DNA from: Candidatus Sericytochromatia bacterium
Lineage (GTDB): Bacteria; Cyanobacteriota; Sericytochromatia; UBA7694
DNA: 64,000 bases
Direction: 5' to 3'
NCBI GenBank assembly: GCA_018780035.1
Contig: JADMKE010000001.1
Span: forward strand, 1 to 64,000
The translations under genes were made by a program, and so were the position numbers. Under the pieces are notes generated by a model that saw nothing but the letters and a program-made list of their open reading frames with translations, did not search any database and was not told the origin of the DNA. This document shows, piece by piece, positions 35,625 to 43,590 of this stretch (position 1 is the stretch's first letter; each line of letters begins with the position of its first letter).

Positions 35625-36815
35625 TTATTGCTGAAAGTGATGACGCTGATGCGCAGCAGAACCTGATCGAAGATAACGGGAACCAGGCCATTGCTGCACC
35701 AACCCCTTGAGTTCCAACTGGGTCAATATTGTCAGTAACTGGCTGATCGGCCACTCAATTTCTTGGGCAAGAACTTCAATAGGCTGGGGCATCTCACTCA
35801 GTACTAGATAAACGTCATTTTCATCGTTTGTCAAGCCTATGGGTAAATCGGACGCTTTTAAATCGGGTTTAAAATGGCTTTCAAAATGCGCTGTCCAGCC
35901 CATTACTTCTAACATATCCCCTGTTGAGGTAATTAAAGCCGCCCCTTCTTTTAAAAGTGCATGGGGACCCGCGCTCTGGGGGGAAGAAATCGGACCCGGC
36001 AGGGCCATCACTTCCCGGCCCTGTTCTGTGGCTGCATCGGAGGTGATCAGGGCGCCACTTTTTTCCCCAGCTTCGACCACCAAGACGCCCTGGCTCAGGC
36101 CGCTGATAATCCGGTTGCGCAGCGGAAAGCTCCAGCGCGCCCCGCCAAAGCCGGGTGGGTATTCACTGATTACCAGGCCTTCACGGGCGATTTCGCGGGC
36201 CAACCCGCGTTTGGCGGCTGGAGAAATTTTATCCAGGCCCGTGCCCAAGACCGCCACGGTTCGCCCTTGGGCCTCTAAGACCCCTTGGTGGGCAGCGGTA
36301 TCGATGCCCGTGGCCAGGCCCGAAACCACAGTCATACCCAAAGCAGACCATTCCCGTGCCAGTCTGCGGGCCTGCTCCAGGCCATAAGGCGTGGCCTGAC
36401 GGGTGCCGACAATTGCCAAAGCCCGATCCAAATGGCCCCAGCACTCGGCATTGCCAAACCAATAGAGAATAAACGGGGGATCGTGGATACTGGCCAGCCA
36501 GGCTGGGTAGTGGGGGTCTTCGCGCAGACAAATCTGGTAACCCTGAGCCAAGACCCGCGTCAAAAGAGCTTGGGGGTCTGTTTGGCTGCAATGGGCAAAG
36601 ATTTTTTCAGCCAAAGCCGGTTTCAGTTGGGTTTGCAAAGCCGCCAATGGCGCTTTCCAAATCGCTTGGGCTGAACCGAAATGCTCAAACAGGGCCTGAA
36701 AGCGCCGAGAGCCAATTTCCAGGCAAGCACTCAAGCCCACCCGACAGGCACGCTCTGGATCAGAACCTGTGTTTGGGTCTCGATTCGGGTCTGAGGGGAT
36801 TAATGTGTTTTCCAA
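35625..36815 (-). CDS. dprA: DNA-processing protein DprA
   Basis: DprA (Smf) protects incoming single-stranded DNA and loads RecA during transformation. The 396-residue protein has an N-terminal SAM-like part (VGLSACLEIGSRRFQALFEHFGSA), then the Rossmann core with ALAIVGTRQATPYGLEQARRLA, GLATGIDTAAHQGVL, TVAVLGTGLDKI, ISEYPPG and FPLRNRIISGLSQGVLVVEAG, all conserved, and a C-terminal winged helix. The start is a TTG at 36815 that overlaps the previous gene by 16 nt; a GTG about 25 codons in is an alternative. The dprA-topA order is common in bacteria. It suggests competence genes elsewhere. Confidence 0.95.
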   Translation of the reverse strand: MENTLIPSDPNRDPNTGSDPERACRVGLSACLEIGSRRFQALFEHFGSAQAIWKAPLAALQTQLKPALAEKIFAHCSQTDPQALLTRVLAQGYQICLREDPHYPAWLASIHDPPFILYWFGNAECWGHLDRALAIVGTRQATPYGLEQARRLAREWSALGMTVVSGLATGIDTAAHQGVLEAQGRTVAVLGTGLDKISPAAKRGLAREIAREGLVISEYPPGFGGARWSFPLRNRIISGLSQGVLVVEAGEKSGALITSDAATEQGREVMALPGPISSPQSAGPHALLKEGAALITSTGDMLEVMGWTAHFESHFKPDLKASDLPIGLTNDENDVYLVLSEMPQPIEVLAQEIEWPISQLLTILTQLELKGLVQQWPGSRYLRSGSAAHQRHHFQQ

Positions 36816-37972
36816 TACTCAAGCGCCGGAATAAAATTCGAACTGGCTTGGCTGCGGCGCTCAACAGAGGCCGCACTGACGCCGGCACCCATCGAACGCA
36901 TACCGCCAGGGGTTGCCAGCGGCGCACCACCGGGGTATTGATCCCAGACATTGGTAGAATTGATCTTGGTATAGTCGGGCATCAGGGTAATCAAAGAACC
37001 TTGATCGTTCATGACTTTGACATAACCGGCTTTGAGATGGCGTTTGTATTCTCCCAGATAAAAATCAAAGGAATCACTGGGGTTCATATCCACCATTTGT
37101 AATTCAGCCCCGCGCTGCAATTCGTTCATAATCAGCAGATTGCCGCCATAAGCATGCATATAATTGCGGGCGTTGATATCTGGTGGCAAACGGCGAGGAA
37201 CCCGCTGTTGGCTGTCGAAAAAGAGAGTTAGACCGGTTGGTTGAACATCAACAGCGACAATTTTGCCCTGAATCTGGGGGGGGGGGAAGAGTTTGGTGCA
37301 ATCGAGCAAAATATTATTGCCCTGCAATTGCACACCACGATCGCCTGCCAATTTGAGCAATTTGGAGGTCTGCAGGCCGACGGCATCCATCAGGCCTTTG
37401 GCGGGAATGCCCGCCACGCGAATGCTGTCAGGCACCATGATCAGTGTGCCTTCTTGGGAGGGTTGAATCGTGCCTTCCATTTCAAAGGGCACCCAAATGA
37501 CCTGTTTCATCTTGCCTTTCATGCTAATGCGGCCTTGTGAGAAGGTGATTTCGATGTCTTTGAGTGGGCTTTCGGGATAATTGAAGGTGAATTTGTTTTT
37601 TAAGCGGGTGATATTGGCGGCATTGATGGTCAATTGGCCGTGGAAGATATTAAAGACAAACGAGCGGGTATCGTCAAAAATGACGGGATCGCCGGGGCGT
37701 TTGGGTTCTAAACGGCCTTCGAGATGGCTCACGTTTACACCAATTTCGGGATCGACACGCAAAAAGACGTTTTTGAGGACTGAATAAGAGGTGCCTGCAG
37801 GCTGAGCAGGATTATAGCCGTGGGTATCGGGTTTGGGGGTATAGATTTGGTCTTGGCCGGGATTGTAATAAGGCAAATTGGGGGCCAGGGTATTGCCGCG
37901 ATCGCCACCACAGGCGGTCAGCAAAAGCAGGGCCGAACACATCAAACCCGACATTTTCTTTCTCAAAATCAT
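36800..37972 (-). CDS. Uncharacterised lipoprotein, possibly LmeA/DUF2993-like
   Basis: A 390-residue lipoprotein with lipobox LLTAC (Cys21) and an ATG preceded by GAGAGG. A Pro/Asn/Tyr-rich linker (LPYYNPGQDQIYTPKPDTHGYNP) follows. The body is beta-rich: VFNIFHGQLTINAANITRL, DIEITFSQGRISMKGKMK, EMEGTIQPSQEGTLIMVPDSIRVAGIPAKGLMDAVG, IQGKIVAVDVQPTGLTLFF. This succession of a lumen-like sheet with a G-P-hydrophobic helix recalls LmeA/DUF2993 lipid-binding proteins, but the match is only by eye. The C-terminal ~60 residues look disordered. Function unknown. dprA overlaps its last codons. Confidence 0.65.
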   Translation of the reverse strand: MILRKKMSGLMCSALLLLTACGGDRGNTLAPNLPYYNPGQDQIYTPKPDTHGYNPAQPAGTSYSVLKNVFLRVDPEIGVNVSHLEGRLEPKRPGDPVIFDDTRSFVFNIFHGQLTINAANITRLKNKFTFNYPESPLKDIEITFSQGRISMKGKMKQVIWVPFEMEGTIQPSQEGTLIMVPDSIRVAGIPAKGLMDAVGLQTSKLLKLAGDRGVQLQGNNILLDCTKLFPPPQIQGKIVAVDVQPTGLTLFFDSQQRVPRRLPPDINARNYMHAYGGNLLIMNELQRGAELQMVDMNPSDSFDFYLGEYKRHLKAGYVKVMNDQGSLITLMPDYTKINSTNVWDQYPGGAPLATPGGMRSMGAGVSAASVERRSQASSNFIPALEYWKTH

Positions 37973-38150
37973 AATCCAAAACCTCTCTACTGCTCCGTCT
38001 TTCTATGATCTATTGTCATCTATTTGTGAAAAAAGTTTCCAAAGATCTCTAAAAGTTAAACAAAAATTAAACTTGAATTACCTTTTATTTAATTATTGCT
38101 TGGATCTTGCTCACTCCCCCAGCAAGATAACCTGCGCCAGTCAGGTTGAT

Positions 38151-38174
38151 CTTGCCCTGTTACTTGCCCTGTTA
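38151..38174 (+). repeat. 12-bp tandem duplication in the ABC-transporter promoter
   Basis: CTTGCCCTGTTA occurs twice head to tail, 38151-38162 and 38163-38174. The second copy merges with the -10 box (GTTATACT). The duplication changes the distance from any upstream TTGATC or TTGCCC to the -10. Confidence 0.65.
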
Positions 38175-38178
38175 TACT
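38170..38178 (+). promoter_or_regulatory. Extended -10 promoter of the ABC ATPase gene, leaderless geometry
   Basis: TGTTATACT ends exactly 6 nt before the ATG at 38185, with no ribosome-binding site. A TTGCCC lies 15 bp upstream of the hexamer (38152-38157). Transcription would start at about the ATG itself. Confidence 0.5.
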
Positions 38179-38184
38179 AGAGCC

Positions 38185-38991
38185 ATGTTTAATTCTGATG
38201 ATCCGACCTCAGCAAACGCTCCAGCGATCGAAATCCAAGGTCTCTGCCGCAATTTTGGCGAATTTGAAGCCGTGCGCGAACTCACCTTAAGTGTGCCTCA
38301 GGGGGCTTTTTTTGGCTTTTTGGGCCCCAATGGCGCAGGTAAATCGACCACCCTCAAAATGCTGACAGGGCTTTTGCAACCCGACAAGGGCCAGATTCAG
38401 ATTCTGGGCGAAGATATTTGGCAGACCCCTGCCAAGGTCAAGCGCTGGATCGGTGTGGTGCCCGAAAACATGAGTTTGTTTGAACGCCTGACCGCCCCTG
38501 AATACCTGGAGTTTGTGGCGGGCATGTATGGCCTCGATGCCAGCACCGCCCGTTCGCGCAGCCAGGAATTGCTGGACCTGATGCAATTGTCGGCCAAATC
38601 CGAGACCCTGCTGGCAGATTTCTCCCACGGCATGAAGAAAAAAACCGCTTTGGCCGCCGCATTAATTCACAGCCCCCGAATTTTGTTTCTGGACGAGCCT
38701 TTTGAAGGCGTAGACCCCGTCTCGGCCCGTACTTTGCGCGAATTGTTACAGAGCCTGACGGCCCGCAATGTAACGGTTTTTTTGACCTCACATATTCTCG
38801 AAACCGTCGAAAAATTCTGCAATTACCTGGGCATTATCCACAAAGGCCAATTATTAACCCAAGGGCCCCTGCAAGAGGTTTTGCACCGCATCAATGGGTC
38901 GATGCCTTTGGGTACAGCCTCCCTCGAAGACGCTTTTATTCGCCTGATTGGCCACGAAAGAGAACATTCGGATCTGTCATGGCTGAGTTAA
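38185..38991 (+). CDS. ABC transporter ATP-binding protein
   Basis: A 268-residue ABC-2 type ATPase. Walker A is GPNGAGKS, the Q-loop lies in GVVPENMSLFERLTAPEY, the signature is FSHGMKKK (LSGGQ replaced by FSHGM, as often in the ABC-2/Nod subfamily), Walker B is RILFLDEPFEG and the H-loop TSHILETVEK. The ATG at 38185 is chosen because an upstream extension would cover the promoter repeats. Its permease overlaps by 13 nt. Together they form a simple exporter; the substrate is unknown. Confidence 0.95.
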   Translation: MFNSDDPTSANAPAIEIQGLCRNFGEFEAVRELTLSVPQGAFFGFLGPNGAGKSTTLKMLTGLLQPDKGQIQILGEDIWQTPAKVKRWIGVVPENMSLFERLTAPEYLEFVAGMYGLDASTARSRSQELLDLMQLSAKSETLLADFSHGMKKKTALAAALIHSPRILFLDEPFEGVDPVSARTLRELLQSLTARNVTVFLTSHILETVEKFCNYLGIIHKGQLLTQGPLQEVLHRINGSMPLGTASLEDAFIRLIGHEREHSDLSWLS

Positions 38992-40664
38992 TCCTGCCGC
39001 AACAGCTCAAAAGTCTGTTTCAACTCCAGTTCAGACTTTTGCAGCGGGCCTGGAGCCAGCCTTCGGCCCTGCAAAAATGGGGGGTTGTCGTCGGTTTGCT
39101 GGTCACGGGTGGCTTGGCCTCTGTACTGGGCTGGGTGATCGGCTCGTTGGTGGTTATTTTGGGGCTCTATGCCCGAGAGGGACCATTTCAAGCCCAGCTG
39201 GTGGGTTATTTATTCTTGGTTTTGCTCGGCCTGTTTGGCCTGATCTGGCTTTTTTCACCCTTGCTTTTTGCCCTGCAAAATGACAATTTACACCTAGATC
39301 TAAATAAATTACTGATCTACCCGCTTTCTTTTCAAAGTTTATACGCATTACATACTTTAACGGGTCTGATTGAGCCTTGGAGCCTGTTTTTTTACCCGCT
39401 TTTGATCGGTTTGATCTGTGGCGGGGTGCTCGTGGTGGGTTCAAGCGCCCTGGCTCCGTTGATGATTCTGGCCCTGCTCTTTGGCCTTGTGCACATTGTT
39501 TGGAGCCGTTTATTGGTCAACAGTCTGAATTCATTTTTGGCCCATCGTCGCCTGCGCGAAAGCGCGATGTTGTTCTTGTTATTGGGCATTGTGGTCCTCG
39601 CTTTTTTGCCTGCGCTGCTGGGCCAACAGATTGAAAACAACCCCGATTGGCAGAGCTGGCTCAAGAGCCCGGCGGTCTGGGCCCAGCTGACCTTGCCGCT
39701 CAATCTGCTCTTGGCCTTTTCTCCTCCTGGCATGGCCAGTTTGACCCTGAGTGGGGTCTTGCAAGGCCAATACAGCCAAGTCTATCAGGCCGAAGTGGGG
39801 CTCTTTCTCTGGCTGGTGCTGGGCAATTATTTCGGCAAAACGCTCTTGCGTTATATGTATACGGCCTCACCGGGTTTGGCGGAGCAGGCCAAAACAGCCC
39901 CCCGCTGGTGGACAAGTGATCCGCTCTTTTTCCTGCCCTATGATCTGGCGCTGATCGTCAAAAAAGAACTGCGTTCGCTCTCGCGCAGTGTGATTGGCAA
40001 ACTCTGTTTTTTTCTGACGCCTTTTTTATTGGTGATTCTGCGGGTTTTTGCCTTTGGGCCGGTGGCCCATGCCATTCCCCCCACCGCTGTGTTTCTGAGT
40101 GCGATCACCTATATTTTTATGACCTCGCTGTTTTTGTTTTGCAATCTCTTTGGGCTCGATGGGCAAGGCTTTAAGCTCTATCTCTACGGGTCTTTGCCTG
40201 CTGCGCGCCTCTTGCTGGGCAAACAATTGGCCATGGCCCTCTTCTGCAGCGCTGAATTTTTGCTCGTGCTCTATCTCTATTTGGTGATCTTTAATCCCCT
40301 GCATTGGGAAACCCTGCTCTTTGTGGTTTTGGCTTTTGCCACTGTGCTGGTGGGGGTCTTGGGCCTGGGCACCTTGATTTCGATTCGCTTTCCCACCCCG
40401 CTGGATCTCAACCAAACCCGCTACCGCCAAAGCGCCACCCCGGTGCTGCTGGCCTTTCAAATGCTCTCACTTTTATTGGCTTTGCCCGCTCTGGCTCAAG
40501 TCTTGGCTCATTTTGGCCAACAGCCGCGCAGCCTGATCATGGCCTTTTTCCTGGGCTGTGTCTGTTTGAGTCATAAGCTGCTCTTCCAATTCTGCACAGA
40601 GCTGTTCCAGGCCCAAAAGCTGGTCATTCTCGAAAAGATCACCCAACCGGCCCAGGGTCAATAG
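38979..40664 (+). CDS. ABC-2 type transporter permease
   Basis: A 561-residue membrane protein with about 12 hydrophobic segments (WGVVVGLLVTGGLASVLGWVIGSLVVILGL, LVGYLFLVLLGLFGLIWLF, APLMILALLFGLVHIVW, AMLFLLLGIVVLAFLPALLG, FVVLAFATVLVGVLGLGTLI). It starts inside the ATPase gene, a translationally coupled ABC pair. The C-terminal half contains a short cytoplasmic loop with LIVKKELRSLSRS, typical of permeases of this group. No substrate-binding protein accompanies them, so export is likely. Substrate unknown. Confidence 0.88.
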   Translation: MAELILPQQLKSLFQLQFRLLQRAWSQPSALQKWGVVVGLLVTGGLASVLGWVIGSLVVILGLYAREGPFQAQLVGYLFLVLLGLFGLIWLFSPLLFALQNDNLHLDLNKLLIYPLSFQSLYALHTLTGLIEPWSLFFYPLLIGLICGGVLVVGSSALAPLMILALLFGLVHIVWSRLLVNSLNSFLAHRRLRESAMLFLLLGIVVLAFLPALLGQQIENNPDWQSWLKSPAVWAQLTLPLNLLLAFSPPGMASLTLSGVLQGQYSQVYQAEVGLFLWLVLGNYFGKTLLRYMYTASPGLAEQAKTAPRWWTSDPLFFLPYDLALIVKKELRSLSRSVIGKLCFFLTPFLLVILRVFAFGPVAHAIPPTAVFLSAITYIFMTSLFLFCNLFGLDGQGFKLYLYGSLPAARLLLGKQLAMALFCSAEFLLVLYLYLVIFNPLHWETLLFVVLAFATVLVGVLGLGTLISIRFPTPLDLNQTRYRQSATPVLLAFQMLSLLLALPALAQVLAHFGQQPRSLIMAFFLGCVCLSHKLLFQFCTELFQAQKLVILEKITQPAQGQ

Positions 40665-40690
40665 ACGGGCCCCGAACACAATCGGGCCAA

Positions 40691-41203
40691 CTAGGCCAAA
40701 AGCAGACGCAGATCCAGCAGGGCTGAGGCCTGTGTTTGGGCGGCTTCACAGAGATCGAGCCAAGCCGGATACTCCCCCAAACGTGCCTGATCGCAGAGCT
40801 TTTGCTCCCAAATGACCGGCGCTGCCGAGGGCAAATCTGGAAAGATCAACAGGTGCAAAGGGGCGGGTGTGGGCGCAAAACTTCGATTGAGATCATCGGC
40901 AAAACCCAAACAGGCGGCTTTGAGATCGAGGGGTTCGACCAACTTAAGCGCCAAGAGCTGGTCCATAGCGGCTTGTGCCGCCGCCTGCCAGGGGTGGCCT
41001 TGGCTCATTTCCAAAAGTTTGGCAAGACTGCGGGTGGTGTGGCCTGTGACCAGCAGAGCCTCCATTGCAGCGGGCAAGAACCAGGCTTCGAGCCAGTCGC
41101 GCAGACTCAGCGGCGAAAAGAACCAATCAAAGCCGCTCACGGCTTCTCCCTGGGGACTCAAGATCTCAGACCAAACCAGCAAGGGGGTGATGGGTTGTGG
41201 CAT
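40691..41203 (-). CDS. Hypothetical protein
   Basis: A 170-residue protein rich in Leu, Ala and Trp (MPQPITPLLVWSEIL, DWFFSPLSLRDWLEAWFLPAAMEALL, HLLIFPDLPSAAP). I do not recognise a family. It has no signal peptide, no membrane segment and no metal-binding pattern. The gene lies 2 nt after the YhhQ-type gene on the same strand, so it is probably translated from the same mRNA, and it is convergent with the ABC permease gene. Codon use looks like that of the neighbours, so it is probably a real gene. Confidence 0.6.
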   Translation of the reverse strand: MPQPITPLLVWSEILSPQGEAVSGFDWFFSPLSLRDWLEAWFLPAAMEALLVTGHTTRSLAKLLEMSQGHPWQAAAQAAMDQLLALKLVEPLDLKAACLGFADDLNRSFAPTPAPLHLLIFPDLPSAAPVIWEQKLCDQARLGEYPAWLDLCEAAQTQASALLDLRLLLA

Positions 41204-41205
41204 GT

Positions 41206-41979
41206 TTAACTCTCCCGCAGGGCCGAAGCCCGCATTTCCAAGGCCACTTGGTGGCCCAAATAGCGATCCATCAGGCCATGTACGCCGTAGATCACGGGAA
41301 TCATCGCCAGGGCACAGAGAAATTTATACACATAATTGACCAGGCAGATCGCCAAAACCAGTTGAATGCTCCAGCCCGCGCCGATATAAAAGGCGATAAA
41401 GAGCACGACAAAGCTATCCACCAATTGGGAGACCAAGGTCGAGCCTGTGGCCCGCAGCCAGAGGTATTTTTCGCCGGTTTTGCGTTTGAGCATTTGAAAG
41501 ACGGTCACATCGAGCAATTGGCCCAGCAAAAACGCGACCATCGAACCGACAATGATCCACAAACCCTGGCCAAAAATGGCCTGAAAGGCTTTGTTCATGT
41601 CGGGCACGAGTTTGGCCATGCTGCCCGGCCAAAAGCCCGCTGGGGGCAGGTGAATGCCCAGATAAAACATTGCAAAGGCATAACAGACCAGCCCGGCGGT
41701 CAGATAAGAGATCAGCCTGACGGCTTTTTTGCCGTAATATTCGTTGATGAGATCGGTAAAGACAAAGACAAAGGGCCAGAGTAGCACCCCAGCGGTGAGA
41801 TTAAAGGCCAGGCCATTTTGGCCCAGCAATGAAAAGCTGACGGGTTTCATTCCCAGGGTCTGTTCGAGCGAAAAAATTTTGACCCCGATAAATTCGGCAA
41901 TCAAGGCGTTGGTGATAAAGAAGCCCGAGAGCATTAAAAAGAGCAGGGTGGGCCGGTCTCGGACAATGGCGTGGATCAT
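41206..41979 (-). CDS. Queuosine precursor transporter (YhhQ/DUF165 family)
   Basis: A 257-residue membrane protein with six or seven helices. The family signatures are present: FVFTDLINEYYGKKAVR (the TDxxxEYYGxxxA loop) and FLLGQLLDVTVFQMLKRKTGEKYLWLRATGSTLVSQLVDSFVV, where LWLRxxGSTLxSQLxDS is diagnostic. Known members import queuine precursors such as preQ0/preQ1 for tRNA modification. The ATG at 41979 follows AAGGAAG at an ideal distance. No queuosine-synthesis genes are adjacent. Confidence 0.9.
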   Translation of the reverse strand: MIHAIVRDRPTLLFLMLSGFFITNALIAEFIGVKIFSLEQTLGMKPVSFSLLGQNGLAFNLTAGVLLWPFVFVFTDLINEYYGKKAVRLISYLTAGLVCYAFAMFYLGIHLPPAGFWPGSMAKLVPDMNKAFQAIFGQGLWIIVGSMVAFLLGQLLDVTVFQMLKRKTGEKYLWLRATGSTLVSQLVDSFVVLFIAFYIGAGWSIQLVLAICLVNYVYKFLCALAMIPVIYGVHGLMDRYLGHQVALEMRASALRES

Positions 41980-42044
41980 GCGATCTTCCTTGGCTGTAAG
42001 CGTTGTTTTTTTATGTTAACCTGAAACACAGGTCAGTCCAAACT

Positions 42045-42764
42045 ATGCCCGAAATAGAAATTCACAACCAGACCCTCTCTTGGCGTCACGAGGTCAAAAA
42101 AAACCTCAAACACAGCTATATCGTGATCAAGCCCGAAGGGGTGGTGCTGCGCTCTCCGGCCATCAGCCGTGCCGAGGCCGAAGATTTGCTGCGCAGCAAG
42201 GGGCAGTGGATTCTCAAGAAACTGTCCCAATTGCAGCCGCCGGAGGCCCGCCAAGCCACTTCGCTCGAAGAGGGCAGCTTGGTTCACCTGCTCGGACAGC
42301 CTTACACCCTGCAACTCGGTAGCCACGCCAATCAAGCGGGTCAACCGATGATGGCCGTCTTTCTGGCCGAAGAGAAGCTGGTCTTGCAAATGCCTGAACG
42401 CCTCTTGGCCCACGTCTCTCTGCGCGAAGAGGCCCTGCATCACTTTCTGCGCCAGGAGGCGATGCGCTTTATGAACGAGCGTTTGCGCTATTGGAGCGAG
42501 GCTTTGCAATTGCACCCGCGCAGGGTCAAATACAAACGCCACAAGCGCCGCTGGGGCAGTTGCACCGCCGACAATGAAATCAACCTGAACTACCGGGCCA
42601 TCCAATTGCCGCCGCGCTGCATCGACAGCATTTTGGTGCATGAATTGGCGCATATCCGCCACAAAAATCACGGCCAGTCTTTTTGGGATTTGGTCTACCG
42701 CTTTGTGCCCGACTACAAGGCCCTCGATCAGCAGATCCGCGACCGCGCGCCGTATTTGTTGTGA
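42045..42764 (+). CDS. YgjP-type M48 metallopeptidase (DUF45)
   Basis: A 239-residue soluble protein of the YgjP/SprT-like group. It contains KGQWILKKL near the N-terminus, then KYKRHKRRWGSCTADNEINLNYRAIQLP (RWGSC is the family hallmark) and LVHELAHIRHKNHGQSFW, in which HELAH is the HExxH zinc site and the later His in KNHG a ligand. Members are putative zinc proteases of unknown substrate. The ATG at 42045 is preferred over a TTG frame opening at 42003. Divergent from the YhhQ gene. Confidence 0.9.
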   Translation: MPEIEIHNQTLSWRHEVKKNLKHSYIVIKPEGVVLRSPAISRAEAEDLLRSKGQWILKKLSQLQPPEARQATSLEEGSLVHLLGQPYTLQLGSHANQAGQPMMAVFLAEEKLVLQMPERLLAHVSLREEALHHFLRQEAMRFMNERLRYWSEALQLHPRRVKYKRHKRRWGSCTADNEINLNYRAIQLPPRCIDSILVHELAHIRHKNHGQSFWDLVYRFVPDYKALDQQIRDRAPYLL

Positions 42765-42777
42765 GGGCTATAAAAAA

Positions 42778-43431
42778 CTATTCAAAGGCCCCCACATTTT
42801 GCAAAAGTGCCTGCACATCCACCCAGTTTTTCTCCAGGGCATAATTGTAGGCATTTTTACCCGCATGGTCGCGTCGGTGCAATTCCACTTCTTTTTTGCT
42901 GAGATAAAATTTAACCAAATCGGCATACCCCCAGAAAGCCGCATTGATCAGCACCGTGCGTCCCTTGTGGGTCATGGTTTTGAGATCCGCTCCTTTGGCC
43001 ACCAGCAATTTGGCGATCTCTGTCTGGTGTTTGTCGGTGGCCACCATCAGCGCTGAATAGCCCTGCCCATCCTGGGTATTGATCTTGGCCTTTTTCTCCA
43101 ACAAAAACAGCAGCAGATCTTTATTTCCTTTGGCAGCTGCGAGCATCAGCGGGGTCTCGCCCTCTTTGCCTTTGGTTTCCACTGAGGCCCCTTTGGCCAC
43201 CAACAATTTGACCAGGGCATTTTGGCCCTCGGCCACGGCCCAGAGCAGCAGCGGCTGCCCCTGTTTGGTTTTGACGTCACTTTTGGCGCCTTTTTCTATA
43301 GCCTGGGTCATGGCTGCCCAGTCTTTGCGGGCCATGCTGCGGCTGAGATCTTGATCCGGGCCGGCCCAGGCAGGCGAAACGGCAATTAACGTCAGACTCA
43401 GACTCAAAAACAGGGATTTAAACGTGTGCAT
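42778..43431 (-). CDS. Exported ankyrin-repeat protein
   Basis: A 217-residue periplasmic or secreted protein. The start at 43431 gives MHTFKSLFLSLSLTLIAVSPAWA, a good signal peptide with AWA cleavage; the longer frame to 43560 is rejected. About five ankyrin repeats follow (GQPLLLWAVAEGQNALVKLLVAKGASV, GETPLMLAAAKGNKDLLLFLLEKKA, GYSALMVATDKHQTEIAKLLVAKGADL, GRTVLINAAFWGYADLVKFYLSKKEV). It should bind another protein. It is convergent with the YgjP gene (13 nt between stops) and divergent from the M81 gene. Confidence 0.88.
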   Translation of the reverse strand: MHTFKSLFLSLSLTLIAVSPAWAGPDQDLSRSMARKDWAAMTQAIEKGAKSDVKTKQGQPLLLWAVAEGQNALVKLLVAKGASVETKGKEGETPLMLAAAKGNKDLLLFLLEKKAKINTQDGQGYSALMVATDKHQTEIAKLLVAKGADLKTMTHKGRTVLINAAFWGYADLVKFYLSKKEVELHRRDHAGKNAYNYALEKNWVDVQALLQNVGAFE

Positions 43432-43463
43432 GGCAGGCAGACTCCAGAGAAAAAGATGAACCC

Positions 43464-43472
43464 ATTGTAACA
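43464..43472 (-). promoter_or_regulatory. Extended -10 promoter of the ankyrin gene
   Basis: On the minus strand, TGTTACAAT, 32 nt before the ATG at 43431. Confidence 0.45.
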
Positions 43473-43528
43473 GGGGAAGGCCCCAGACAAAAATCGAGGG
43501 GGCGGGTTTCAGCGGGAAGGCTTCAGCG

Positions 43529-43534
43529 TATAAT
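43529..43534 (+). promoter_or_regulatory. -10 box TATAAT of the M81 gene
   Basis: TATAAT, 56 nt before the ATG at 43591, in the divergent region with the ankyrin gene. No strong -35. Confidence 0.4.
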
Positions 43535-43590
43535 GCAGGTAATTGTACCCACAATCGCATCAGAGCAATCCCCCGAGCAGGAGAGAAACC

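Noticed and set aside
35611..35754. 48-residue upstream extension of topA
   Set aside because: It overlaps the dprA 3' end and lacks topoisomerase similarity; ATG 35610 gives the normal N-terminus.
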